A program made the position numbers and the translations under genes. DNA of 64,000 nucleotides from JACCVL01 sp963704295 (GTDB taxonomy: Bacteria > Actinomycetota > Actinomycetes > Propionibacteriales > Nocardioidaceae), in contig OY969884.1 in assembly GCA_963704295.1 (NCBI GenBank), positions 434,001-498,000 on the forward strand, given 5' to 3'. Position 1 is the stretch's first letter; every line of letters begins with the position of its first letter. Positions 50,137 through 58,386 of this stretch are shown here, piece after piece. The notes beneath the pieces are model-generated. The model was not told the origin of the DNA and made no database searches. It saw only the letters and a program-made list of their open reading frames with translations.

Positions 50137-51158
50137 CCGAACAGCACCTCGGCCTCGGCGTACATCTCCGGACGGACGGTCTTCAGCTCCTGCGTCCCCT
50201 CCGACAGCGGCACCCGCACGATGTCGGCGCCGCGCAGCGCGACCATGATGCCGAAGTCCCGCTCGTGCACCGCCTGGACGGCGTGCAGGCCGAACCGCGT
50301 GGCCAACCACCGGTCGAAGGCCGTCGGTGTCCCGCCGCGCTGTACGTGGCCGAGGACGACCGCCCGCGCCTCCTTACCCGTCCGGGTCTCGATCTCCTGC
50401 GCCAGCCGGTCCCCGATCCCGCCGAGCCGCACGTGCCCGAACGCATCGGTCGCGCCGGTGAGCAGCTCCATGCCGCCTTCGGCCGGGGTCGCACCCTCGG
50501 CGACCACGATGATCGGCGAGTAGCGGGTCGCGAAGCGGCTCTCCACCTGCGCGCACACCTTCTCGATGTCGAAGGGCCGCTCCGGGATGAGGATGATGTT
50601 GGCGCCGCCCGCGAGGCCGGAGTGCAGCGCGATCCAGCCGGCGTGCCGGCCCATCACCTCGACGACCAGCACCCGGTGGTGCGACTCGGCGGTCGTGTGC
50701 AGCCGGTCGATCGCCTCCATGGCGATGTTCACCGCAGTGTCGAAGCCGAAGGTGAAGTCGGTCCCGGACAGGTCGTTGTCGATGGTCTTCGGTACGCCGA
50801 CGACGTCGACACCCAGCTCGGCCAGCTTGGTGGCGACGCCGAGGGTGTCCTCGCCGCCGATGGCGATCAGCGCCTCGCAGCCGTTGGCCTCGAGGCTGCG
50901 CGTGATCTGCTCCACCCCGCCGTCGACCCCGAACGGGTTCGTCCGGGAGGAGCCGAGCACCGTCCCGCCCCGCGGCAGGATCCCACGGACCTGCTCGATG
51001 CCGAGCGGAACGATGTCGTTCTCGAGCGGACCGCGCCAGCCGTCCCGGAAGCCGACGAAGTCCATCTGATGTTCGGTGATCCCCTTGCGCACGATGGCGC
51101 GGATCACCGCGTTCAGTCCCGGGCAGTCACCACCACCGGTCAGCACTCCGACTCGCAC
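50133..51158 (-). CDS. pfkA: 6-phosphofructokinase, group with GGEDT motif
   Basis: 341 residues. MRVGVLTGGGDCPGLNAVIR is the N-terminal phosphoryl-donor loop; PKTIDNDL (123-130) carries the catalytic Asp; MGRHAGWIA and GGTPTAFDR follow. GGEDT (101-105) and Lys124 are residues associated with pyrophosphate use, but Streptomyces enzymes with the same residues use ATP, so the donor is open. Operon order alaX, pfkA, lipid kinase, aroG; PFK and DAHP synthase both draw on glycolytic carbon. GTG start at 51158, five bases after alaX. Confidence 0.95.
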   Translation of the reverse strand: MRVGVLTGGGDCPGLNAVIRAIVRKGITEHQMDFVGFRDGWRGPLENDIVPLGIEQVRGILPRGGTVLGSSRTNPFGVDGGVEQITRSLEANGCEALIAIGGEDTLGVATKLAELGVDVVGVPKTIDNDLSGTDFTFGFDTAVNIAMEAIDRLHTTAESHHRVLVVEVMGRHAGWIALHSGLAGGANIILIPERPFDIEKVCAQVESRFATRYSPIIVVAEGATPAEGGMELLTGATDAFGHVRLGGIGDRLAQEIETRTGKEARAVVLGHVQRGGTPTAFDRWLATRFGLHAVQAVHERDFGIMVALRGADIVRVPLSEGTQELKTVRPEMYAEAEVLFG

Positions 51159-51163
51159 GGGTG

Positions 51164-51952
51164 TCAGCCAACCAGAGCCGGAGCGCTCCGGTCACCACGG
51201 GGCGGCACGATCCGCACCCGGACGCGACGGAACCCGCGCCCCTTGCTCTCGACCTTGGCGACCTCGATCCGCCCCACCTGGCGGGTGGAGGCGACGTGGG
51301 TGCCGCCGTCGGCCTGGGTGTCCAGACCCTGGATGTCGACGATCCGCACCATCTCCACCTCGGCCGGGACGAGGTTGGTGGCCGTGCGCACGATGTCGGG
51401 AATCGCGAACGCCTGCGCCCGGGGCAGCACGCTGACCTGGATCCCGCGGTCGGCGGCGATCTCGGTGTTGCAGGCCTCCTCGACCCGGGCCTTGAAGTCG
51501 GGCGGCACCTGCTCGAGGCCGAAGTCCATCCGGGCGGTCCCCGGCTCCATGTTGCCGCCGGTCACCAGCGCCCCGTAGTCGCGGAACACGACGCCACAGA
51601 GCAGGTGCAGCCCGGAGTGGGTGCGCATCAGCAGGGTGCGCCGCTCGTCCTCGACGGCGCCGCGGACTCGGGTTCCCGGGGCCGGCACGGGGTCGTCGGG
51701 GGCGGTCAGCAGCACGAGGTCGTCGGCCTTCCTCGCTCCCACCACTCGCGTCTGCACGCCACCCCACAGCAGCACCCCGTGGTCCGGTGGCTGGCCACCA
51801 CCGCCTGGGTAGAAGGCGGACCGGTCCAGCACCACGCCCGGCTCGTCCGGAGGAGCGCTGCTGGCCAGTACGGTCGCCTGCCACGTGCGCAGCGTCTGGT
51901 CGGCGAGCTCCAGCCGTGCGGTCCGTCCGTACCTCTCCCCGGGGTCGGCCAC
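51164..51952 (-). CDS. AlaX-type alanyl-tRNA editing protein
   Basis: 262 residues, a free-standing homologue of the AlaRS editing domain that hydrolyses Ser- or Gly-tRNA-Ala. DRSAFYPGGGGQPPDHG (residues 43-59), the zinc motif HSGLHLL (112-118, HxxxH) and VDIQGLDTQADGGTHVASTRQVG are visible. The third zinc ligand, usually Cys in CGGTHV, is Asp here (DGGTHV). GTG at 51952, seven bases after TAGCCT; the frame extends to 52114 without conservation. First gene of the alaX-pfkA-lipid kinase-aroG-ltaE run. Confidence 0.92.
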   Translation of the reverse strand: MADPGERYGRTARLELADQTLRTWQATVLASSAPPDEPGVVLDRSAFYPGGGGQPPDHGVLLWGGVQTRVVGARKADDLVLLTAPDDPVPAPGTRVRGAVEDERRTLLMRTHSGLHLLCGVVFRDYGALVTGGNMEPGTARMDFGLEQVPPDFKARVEEACNTEIAADRGIQVSVLPRAQAFAIPDIVRTATNLVPAEVEMVRIVDIQGLDTQADGGTHVASTRQVGRIEVAKVESKGRGFRRVRVRIVPPRGDRSAPALVG

Positions 51953-51959
51953 GTTTCGC

Positions 51960-51965
51960 AGGCTA
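51960..51965 (-). promoter_or_regulatory. -10 box for leaderless alaX mRNA
   Basis: Minus-strand TAGCCT, seven bases, GTG at 51952. Confidence 0.5.
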
Positions 51966-51972
51966 CCGGCGC

Positions 51973-52107
51973 GACCATAAACAGCAGTGGGGTCTCGACC
52001 AGCTGTGCGCGGAGCCGGCCGGCTGGGGGATCGTGGACGCTGCCGAGGCGGTCGGCTACGCCGGGGCCACCGGCGCCGGGCCCGGCAAGGGCAAGAACCG
52101 TCGCTGA
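51973..52107 (+). other. Coding-like fragment without a start codon
   Basis: The frame HKQQWGLDQLCAEPAGWG..IVDAAEAVGYAGATGAG ends at a TGA at 52107 with a basic tail GPGKGKNRR. Codon third positions are strongly GC and the composition is protein-like, but the only possible starts are a CTG or an internal GTG. It may be the 3' remnant of a lost gene or chance in GC-rich DNA. I do not recognise it. Confidence 0.25.
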
Positions 52108-52115
52108 CCAGCACG

Positions 52116-52121
52116 TACCCT
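52116..52121 (+). promoter_or_regulatory. -10 box for leaderless DUF1028 mRNA
   Basis: TACCCT, seven bases, ATG at 52129; no ribosome binding site. Confidence 0.45.
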
Positions 52122-52128
52122 GCCGGTC

Positions 52129-52965
52129 ATGACGTTCTCCGTGGTCGGCAGGAGCCTCGACGGTCGTAGCACGGGCGTCGCGGTCGCCTCGAAGTTTCTC
52201 GCTGTCGGCAGTGCCGTGCCGGCTGCCAGGCACGGCGTCGGCGCGCTCGCCACCCAGTCGTACGCCAACACGCTGTACAAGCGGGACGGGCTGGCGCTGC
52301 TCGCCGACGGGAGCTCCGCGTCGGAGACCGTCGAGGCGCTGTTGCGGTCGGATGACGGCCGCGCCACCCGGCAGCTCGGTGTCGTCGACGCCGCGGGCCG
52401 GGCGGCCACCTGGACGGGCGGCGAGTGTCACGACTGGGCCGGCGGGGTCACCGGCGACGGGTACGCCATCCAGGGCAACATCCTCACCGGCGCCGAGGTG
52501 GTGCGGGCGATGGAGCGGGCCTGGCTGGACGGCGCGGAGCTGCCGCTGCCCGAGCGGCTGATGGCCAGCGTCACCGCGGGAGACCAGGCGGGCGGCGACC
52601 GGCGCGGTCGGCAGAGCGCCGCCTTGCTGGTGGTCGCCGACGCGGGCGGGTACACCCCCGGAGACGACCTGGCCTACGACCTGCGCGTGGACGACCACCC
52701 CGATCCGGTCCCCGAACTCGCCCGGCTGCTCTCCCTGCACCACCTCTACTTCGATGCACCCGACGAGGACACCCTGCTGCCGCTGGAGGGTGACCTGGCC
52801 GCGGAGGTCACCGCGCTGCTGGCGGCGGTCGGTCATCCCGACCTGGACAGCTGGGCCGGGGTGGAGAACTACGAGCTGCGGATCCGGCCGGGCCGGATCG
52901 ACCCGTTCGTGCTCGCCCGGCTGCGGGAGGCGGGCGCGGCCGCGGACGGCTCGGTCCGCGGGTGA
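52129..52965 (+). CDS. DUF1028 (Ntn-hydrolase-like) protein
   Basis: 278 residues. The N-terminus MTFSVVGRSLDGRSTGVAVASKFLAVGSAVP and GVGALATQSYANTLYKRDGLALL are DUF1028 marks, with ATWTGGECHDWAGGVTGDGYAIQGNIL and DRRGRQSAALLVV. The first 220 residues resemble the Ntn-hydrolase fold; the C-terminal part (DLAAEVTALLAAVGHPDLDSWAGVENYELRI) is like a peptidoglycan-binding or helical add-on seen in the family. Role unknown; often near amino acid degradation genes. Its stop overlaps the next gene. Confidence 0.9.
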   Translation: MTFSVVGRSLDGRSTGVAVASKFLAVGSAVPAARHGVGALATQSYANTLYKRDGLALLADGSSASETVEALLRSDDGRATRQLGVVDAAGRAATWTGGECHDWAGGVTGDGYAIQGNILTGAEVVRAMERAWLDGAELPLPERLMASVTAGDQAGGDRRGRQSAALLVVADAGGYTPGDDLAYDLRVDDHPDPVPELARLLSLHHLYFDAPDEDTLLPLEGDLAAEVTALLAAVGHPDLDSWAGVENYELRIRPGRIDPFVLARLREAGAAADGSVRG

Positions 52966-53558
52966 CCGGGCCGGCCCGGTCACGGCTGCTCCTGGTCGCC
53001 GCGGTTGCCGTGCCCGCCCTGGTCCTGGGAGTCGCCGGGATGTTCCACCCGGCGCGACTGACCCCGGAGACCGCCGAGCGCTGGCGGGACATCCACGTGC
53101 TGGCGTTGCCGCTCTTCCCGTTGCTGGGACTCGGGCCGTGGCTGATCGCCCGGGCGGTGAACCCGGTGGCCGGGTGGGTCGGGCTGCTGCTCGGCTACGT
53201 CTACGCCTGCTTCTACACCGGTCTCGACCTGATCGCCGGTGCGACCGCCGGCGCCCTGAAGATCGCCGGGTCGGCGGACCTCGACGTGGTCTTCCGGCTG
53301 GGGAGCGGACTGGGGGACGTCGGCGTTTGGGCGCACCTGGCCGGTGCCTCGCTGGCCGCCGGGCTGGCGCTGTGGCGGGTACGCCTGCGGGCGTTGCCGG
53401 GGGCGCTGCTGGTGGTCGCCGCCTCGATCTCGTTCCTCGACAGCCACATCTACTGGCCGCGCGGCGTGGTCACGCTGTTCCTCCTGGCCACCGGCTGGGC
53501 TGCGCTGGCCGTGTCGCTGCCGGTCGACGACGACCACGGCGCAGCCCGCGCTCGCTGA
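52962..53558 (+). CDS. Polytopic membrane protein of unknown function
   Basis: 198 residues with about five membrane helices (LLLVAAVAVPALVLGVAGMF, VLALPLFPLLGLGPWLIARAV, GWVGLLLGYVYACFYTGLDLIAGA, LAGASLAAGLALWRVRL, GVVTLFLLATGWAALAVSL in order). Residues FHPARLTPETAERWRDIHVLALPLFP suggest a conserved periplasmic or loop motif with His. GTG at 52962 overlaps the DUF1028 stop. I do not recognise a family. Convergent with plsC. Confidence 0.75.
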   Translation: MTGPARSRLLLVAAVAVPALVLGVAGMFHPARLTPETAERWRDIHVLALPLFPLLGLGPWLIARAVNPVAGWVGLLLGYVYACFYTGLDLIAGATAGALKIAGSADLDVVFRLGSGLGDVGVWAHLAGASLAAGLALWRVRLRALPGALLVVAASISFLDSHIYWPRGVVTLFLLATGWAALAVSLPVDDDHGAARAR

Positions 53559-53585
53559 CCGCCGACCCGCGTCCAGCCGGACGGG

Positions 53586-54332
53586 TCAGGCCGCTGTGGC
53601 GCCGGAGGTTCCGCTCGGCTTCGGCTCGGTGCGCGACGCGGCCGCCTTGCCCTTGGTGGCGTAGATGTCGACGTACTCCTGCCCGGACAGGTCCATGACC
53701 TCATACATGATCTCGTCGGTGATCGCCCGCAGGATGTAGCGGTCGCCCTCCATCCCCTCGTAGCGGGAGAAGTCCAGAGGCCGGCCGAACCGCACGCGCG
53801 GCCGGTGGTAGCGGCCGAAGATCTTGCCCGGAGGCGCGACGATGTCGGTGCCGATCACGGCGACCGGGATGACCGGGACCTTGGCCTCCAGCGCCAGCCG
53901 GGCCACCCCGGTTCGGCCGCGGTAGAGCCGTCCGTCGGGCGATCGGGTGCCCTCCGGGTAGATCCCGAACAGCTCGCCGCTCTGCAGGATGCGGAGGCCG
54001 GTGCGCATCGCGCCCTCGGCCGCGCGACCGCTGCTCCGGTCGATCGGAACCTGCCCGGCTCCGGAGAAGAAGGTCCGCTGCATCCACCCCTTGACCCCCG
54101 AGCCCTCGAAGTACTCGGCCTTCGCCACGAAGGTGACCCGGCGTGGGATCACCAACGGCATGAACAGCCAGTCGGAGTAGCTGAGGTGGTTGCTGGCGAG
54201 GATGGCCGCGCCCTCGAGCGGGACGTTCTCCGAGCCCTCGGCCTGGGGTCGGAACACGGTTCGCAGCAGCGGGCCGACGAAGACCCATTTCAGCAGCCAG
54301 TAGAACACCGTGCTCCTCACCCGTCTGCTCAT
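53586..54332 (-). CDS. plsC: 1-acyl-sn-glycerol-3-phosphate acyltransferase
   Basis: 248-residue PlsC-type acyltransferase making phosphatidic acid from lysophosphatidate. Block I ASNHLSYSDWLFMP carries the catalytic HxxxxD (His49, Asp54); block II VPIDRSSG; block III GIYPEGTRSPDGRLYRGRTGVARLAL; block IV VIPVAVIGT. A hydrophobic N-terminal stretch (about 8-25) anchors it. It corresponds by position to Mycobacterium Rv2182c, downstream of aroG. ATG at 54332; a TAGGGT about 15 bases upstream could be its -10 box. Confidence 0.94.
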   Translation of the reverse strand: MSRRVRSTVFYWLLKWVFVGPLLRTVFRPQAEGSENVPLEGAAILASNHLSYSDWLFMPLVIPRRVTFVAKAEYFEGSGVKGWMQRTFFSGAGQVPIDRSSGRAAEGAMRTGLRILQSGELFGIYPEGTRSPDGRLYRGRTGVARLALEAKVPVIPVAVIGTDIVAPPGKIFGRYHRPRVRFGRPLDFSRYEGMEGDRYILRAITDEIMYEVMDLSGQEYVDIYATKGKAAASRTEPKPSGTSGATAA

Positions 54333-54442
54333 CCGTGCAGTGCCCGCACCCTACTCGCGGGCGACCCGTGCGACCATGACGAACGTGAGTCATGCGTTGC
54401 CGCCGGACCGCCACCGTGCGCCGGCCGTCGGGCGGGTCGGCG

Positions 54443-54922
54443 ATGGCGCCTGACCCCACCCGGGACGAGCACCCCGACGACTCCCCCGACGACGCCCACG
54501 GCGAGAGCATCGACGAGGCGTGGGCTCGGATCGTTGCCGGGTACGAGCGCGGTCCCGACGAGGCTCGGCACCCCTGGCCGGAGTCGGAGGACCTGGTCGC
54601 GGGCGACGACGACCGGGACGGCACCGCGGCCCCACAGCCGGAGGAGCCGGTCCGTGCGCCGCGGGTGGGTGCGGACGATGAGGGCCACTACGTTCCGCCG
54701 CACCCACCGCCGCTCCCTCGGCCCACCGGCCTCGTCGGCGCGGCCTGGGTAGGTCTGCTCGGAGGGCCGCTGCTGCTGCTGGTGGCCACCGTGCTCGGCT
54801 GGCGACTGCCGACGCTGCTCACCGCGGCCGCGGTGGTCGGCTTCGTCGGCGGACTCGTCTTCCTGATCGCCCGGATGGACAACCGCGGACCGGGCGGATG
54901 GGACAACGGCGCCCAGGTCTGA
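54443..54922 (+). CDS. Acidic protein with two C-terminal membrane helices
   Basis: 159 residues from ATG 54443 (an ATG at 54392 is also possible). An acidic, Asp/Glu/Pro-rich cytoplasmic part (DEHPDDSPDDAHGESIDEAWARIVAGYE, in part; YVPPHPPPLPRP) is followed by two helices (GLVGAAWVGLLGGPLLLLVATVLG and LLTAAAVVGFVGGLVFLIARM). Ends DNRGPGGWDNGAQV, a tail I have seen in actinobacterial DUF proteins next to plsC. No known function. Divergent from plsC. Confidence 0.75.
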   Translation: MAPDPTRDEHPDDSPDDAHGESIDEAWARIVAGYERGPDEARHPWPESEDLVAGDDDRDGTAAPQPEEPVRAPRVGADDEGHYVPPHPPPLPRPTGLVGAAWVGLLGGPLLLLVATVLGWRLPTLLTAAAVVGFVGGLVFLIARMDNRGPGGWDNGAQV

Positions 54923-55000
54923 ACCGCCGCCCCGGACCGCTACTGTCCGGACCACCGACCCCCGCGGCCCGGCCGCACCAGCACAGCAGGGAGCCCGTTC

Positions 55001-56242
55001 GTGCACGCCAGCGACACCATCGAGATCACCGGCCACCTGATGGACCACGGCATCCTGTCCCGGATCCTCGATGACATCCGGGAGTACGAGGGTGACTACA
55101 CGATCGACCGCTTCGACGTGGGTCGCGAGTCCGGCGACACCTCGTACGCCAGCCTGACGATCAGCGCGGACGACGACGACGACCTCCAACGGCTGCTGAT
55201 GCGGCTGCAGACCCGGGGCGCCAACCTGACCGACCCCGGTGAGGCCACGGTGACACCAGCCGAGCAGAACGGGGTCTTCCCGGACGGCTTCTACTCCACG
55301 ACGAACCTGGACACCAGGGTTCGGATCGGCGGTCGGTGGCTGGCCGTCTCCAACCCCGAGATGGACTGCGGGCTGGTGGTGCTGGGCGACGGGGCGGACA
55401 CCCAGGTCGAGACCATCCCGATGTCCGACGTCCGAGCCGGGATGCGGGTCGTGTGCGGGGCCGGTGGCGTCCGGGTCACGATCCCCGCGGTCGACCGCGA
55501 CAGCGAGGTCTTCGGCTTCATGGAGTCCGACGTCTCCAGCGAGAAGCCGCAGACCGTCCTCGTCCGGCAGGTGGCCGACGGGATTCGGGAGGCCAAGGCG
55601 TCCGGCCGGCGGGTGCTCTGGGTCGGCGGTCCCGGCGTGGTGCACACCGGCGCCGCACCGGCGATGGTCGCCATGGTCCAGGCCGGCTTCGTCGACTGCC
55701 TGTTCGCGGGCAACGCGTTGGCCACCCACGACATCGAGTCCGCGCTGTACGGGACCTCGCTGGGCGTCGACCTCGCGCAGGGCCGCGGGGTGGAGCACGG
55801 GCACGAGCACCACATCCGGGCGCTGAACACCATCCGCAAGGCCGGGTCGATCGCCGCGGCGGTCGAGCAGGGCGTCCTCACCGGCGGCATCATGCACGCG
55901 CTGGTCGAGGGCGGGCACGAGTTCGTGCTCGTCGGCTCGGTGCGTGACGACGGGCCGTTGCCGGACGTCTACACCGACGTGCTGGAGGGGCAGCGGGCGA
56001 TGCGAGCGCAGCTGTACGACGTCGGCTTCTGCCTGATGGCCGCGACCATGCTGCACTCGGTGGCCACCGGCAACATCCTGCCGGCGTCGGTGCCGCTGGT
56101 GTGCGTGGACATCAACCCCGCCACCGTGACCAAGCTTGCCGACCGCGGCTCGTCTCAGGCCCGCGGGATCGTCACCGACGTCGGGCTGTTCCTCGAGCAG
56201 CTCGCGCTGGAGCTGGTCGACGACTACCGCGGCGCCCGCTGA
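55001..56242 (+). CDS. LOR/SDH family protein (TIGR00300), possible ornithine cyclodeaminase
   Basis: 413 residues. ITGHLMDHGILSRILDDI at the start, PDGFYSTTNLDTRVRIGGRWL, VWGG-like VLWVGGPGVVHTGAAPAMV, LFAGNALATHDIESALYGTSLG, HEHHIRALNTIRKAGSI and the NAD-binding region ending CVDINPATVTKLADRGSSQARGIVTDVG are the family profile. Members in archaea and cyanobacteria (ArgZ/AgrE C-terminal domain) convert ornithine to proline plus ammonia, so ornithine cyclodeaminase is the best guess; the lysine-degradation name is historical. GTG 55001 with GGGAG upstream. Overlaps the convergent iolG-like gene by 19 bases. Confidence 0.85.
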   Translation: MHASDTIEITGHLMDHGILSRILDDIREYEGDYTIDRFDVGRESGDTSYASLTISADDDDDLQRLLMRLQTRGANLTDPGEATVTPAEQNGVFPDGFYSTTNLDTRVRIGGRWLAVSNPEMDCGLVVLGDGADTQVETIPMSDVRAGMRVVCGAGGVRVTIPAVDRDSEVFGFMESDVSSEKPQTVLVRQVADGIREAKASGRRVLWVGGPGVVHTGAAPAMVAMVQAGFVDCLFAGNALATHDIESALYGTSLGVDLAQGRGVEHGHEHHIRALNTIRKAGSIAAAVEQGVLTGGIMHALVEGGHEFVLVGSVRDDGPLPDVYTDVLEGQRAMRAQLYDVGFCLMAATMLHSVATGNILPASVPLVCVDINPATVTKLADRGSSQARGIVTDVGLFLEQLALELVDDYRGAR

Positions 56243-57207
56243 GGGGGGATCTCGACGCGGGCGCCGGTGTGGAGCGACTCGACCCCGCAGGCCGCGACGA
56301 CCGCGGCGCGGTGGCCGTCCGTCGCGGTCGGGCCGCGCAGCTCGCCGCGCCGCACCCCGTCGACCCAGTCGGCGAGCTCGATCCGGTAGGCGTCGGCGAA
56401 CCGCTGCACGAAGTCGGCGGTGACCGCGTGCCCGTCCGTCCCGTCGGTGCGACTGGCCAGGCCGTACGGCGGGGTGAGCCGCACCGTGCCCTCGTCCCCG
56501 ACGACCTCGCACTGCACGTCGTAGCCGTACCGTGCGTTGACGAACACCTCGACGCTGACCAGCGTGCCGGTCGAGGTCTCCAGCAACGCGAGCTGCGGGT
56601 CGAGCAGCCCCTCCCGTCGCGGCGAGCGCACGGTGATCGCCACCACCGGGTCGTCGAGCAGCCAGGGGACGCCGTCCAGCTCGTGGATCATCGAGTTGGT
56701 CACGATGCCGTCGGATGTGGCCGTCGGATGTGCGGCCGGGTTGCGGTGCACGCAGTGCACGATCCGTGGCGTGCCGACCTGACCACTCAGCACGGCGTCG
56801 CGCAGCGCGACGAAGGCCGGGTCGTAGCGGCGCATGAACCCGACCTGAACCAGCTCGCGGCCGCGGTCCCGCTCGGCGGTGAGCACCCGCTCGGCACCGG
56901 CAACGTCGACCGCGAGCGGCTTCTCGCACAACACCGGCCGGTCGGCGGAGAGGCACGCGAGCACCAGCTCCTCGTGGGTCGGGTCGGGCGAGGCGATCAC
57001 CACCGCGTCCACGCCGGCGATCAGCTCGGCCGCGGAGCCGACGGCGGTGGCGCCGACCTCGACCGCAAGCGCGGTCGCGCGCTCGGTGTCGAAGTCCTGG
57101 ACGGCGGTGACGACGGCGTCGGGCACCCACCGGGACAGCATCCGGACGTGCGCGCTGCCCATCGCACCGGTCCCGATGACGCCGACGCGCAGCGGGTAGG
57201 CCGTCAT
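56224..57207 (-). CDS. Inositol 2-dehydrogenase-like Gfo/Idh/MocA oxidoreductase
   Basis: 327 residues. Rossmann motif RVGVIGTGAMGSAHVRML, catalytic Lys in VLCEKPLAVD (about residue 95), and GFMRRYDPAF, NSMIHELDGVPWLL (His) typical of IolG-type inositol dehydrogenases, which oxidise myo-inositol to scyllo-inosose with NAD. Last gene of the inositol operon; ATG at 57207 overlaps the stop of the second dehydrogenase gene (ATGA). Sugar specificity is inferred from the operon. Confidence 0.9.
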   Translation of the reverse strand: MTAYPLRVGVIGTGAMGSAHVRMLSRWVPDAVVTAVQDFDTERATALAVEVGATAVGSAAELIAGVDAVVIASPDPTHEELVLACLSADRPVLCEKPLAVDVAGAERVLTAERDRGRELVQVGFMRRYDPAFVALRDAVLSGQVGTPRIVHCVHRNPAAHPTATSDGIVTNSMIHELDGVPWLLDDPVVAITVRSPRREGLLDPQLALLETSTGTLVSVEVFVNARYGYDVQCEVVGDEGTVRLTPPYGLASRTDGTDGHAVTADFVQRFADAYRIELADWVDGVRRGELRGPTATDGHRAAVVAACGVESLHTGARVEIPPQRAPR

Positions 57208-58386
57208 ACCGTCACCCAGGCGCGCTGCGCGGCCGAGCGCAGCAGTGCGTCGGACTGGCGTGCGGTCACCAGCGCGTCCTCGACGGTGGCCCCGATCGGA
57301 CGTCGCTCCGCGATCGACCGGAGCAGCCGTTCGGCCTCGATCACCTTGAGGTCGTCGTAGCCCATCGTGATGCCCGCCCCCGGCTGGAAGACTCCGAGAT
57401 CACCGTCGGCGGGGCTGACCCGGTGCAGCTGCCACGGGGCGTCGGTGTAGCCCGCTGCGTCGGCGTCCAGACACATCGACAGCTCGCCCATCCGGCGGAA
57501 GTCCCACGACACGCGCGCCGGCCGAGCCGTGCACCTCGATGCCGTAGGTGCACTGCTCGCCCACCGCGACGCGGGACGATTCGAGCACCCCCCGGGCGCC
57601 ACCGGCGAAGCGGAGCAGCGCGGCGATGTGATCCTCGTTGCCGACCGGGCCGGTCGGTGCTCCCTCGGCGGTCGCGTAGTGCGATGTCGTGCCGGTCGGC
57701 TCCGGTCGCTCCGGGATGAACGTGGCGGAGTCCCCGAGCACCTCGGTCAGGTCGCCGGCGACGGGGCCGAGGACGTACCGGACCAGGTCGAGGGCGTGCG
57801 ACGCGAGATCCCCGACGACACCGGATCCGGCGCGCCGCGGGTCGAACCGCCACGACAGCGCGCCCGCCGGGTGCGCGGAGTAGTCGCTGAGCAGTCGCAC
57901 GGTCACCGTCTGGACCCGTCCGATCCGGCCGTCGGCCACCAGCCGGCGCGTGGTCTCGACCGCGGGCGCGTTGCGGTAGTTGAAGCCGACCGCCGAGCGC
58001 ACGCCCGCGGCGCCGACCGCGTCGGCGACCGCGGTGGTGTCCGCCAGGTGCCGGCCCACCGGCTTCTCCACCCACACGTGCTTGCCGGCCCGCGCCGCCG
58101 CAACCGACATCTCGGCGTGCACGAAGTTCGGGCCGGTGACGCTGACCACGTCGACGTCGTCCCGGTCCAGCACCTCGACCCAGTCGGCGTACGCCGCGTC
58201 GAAGCCGTAGGCGTCGACCGCCGCCGCGCGCCGGGCCGGCTCGGGGTCGACGGCAGCGACCAGCCGCGGCTTGACCGGGGCGTCCGGGTAGTGCTGGAGC
58301 AGCCGGGTGTGCGCTCGCGCGTGCACCTTCCCCATCCAGCCGAAGCCCAGCACCGCCACGCCGACAGTCGGTCGCGCCCCCGTCAT
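57204..58386 (-). pseudogene. Second Gfo/Idh/MocA dehydrogenase, frame interrupted
   Basis: N-terminal part from ATG 58386 (VGVAVLGFGWMGKVHARAHTRL, VWVEKPVGRHLAD, GFNYRNAPAVE, GSGVVGDLASHALDLVRYV) is in one frame. At 57511-57523 the sequence GGCGCGCG shifts by one base: the continuation VSWDFRRMGELSMCLDADAAGYT ... YDDLKVIEAERLLRSIAERRPIGATVEDAL is in the next frame, ending at 57204. With one base removed the protein is about 393 residues, normal for IolX or IolG-type proteins. It oxidises an inositol or sugar substrate of the operon. I take the break as sequence error or a fresh mutation. Confidence 0.88.

Noticed and set aside
48022..50523. 833-codon plus-strand frame
   Set aside because: Antisense to aroG and the lipid kinase, His/Arg/Val-rich and without motifs.
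54329..57130. 933-codon minus-strand frame
   Set aside because: Crosses the LOR/SDH gene antisense; no conserved segment; a GC artefact.
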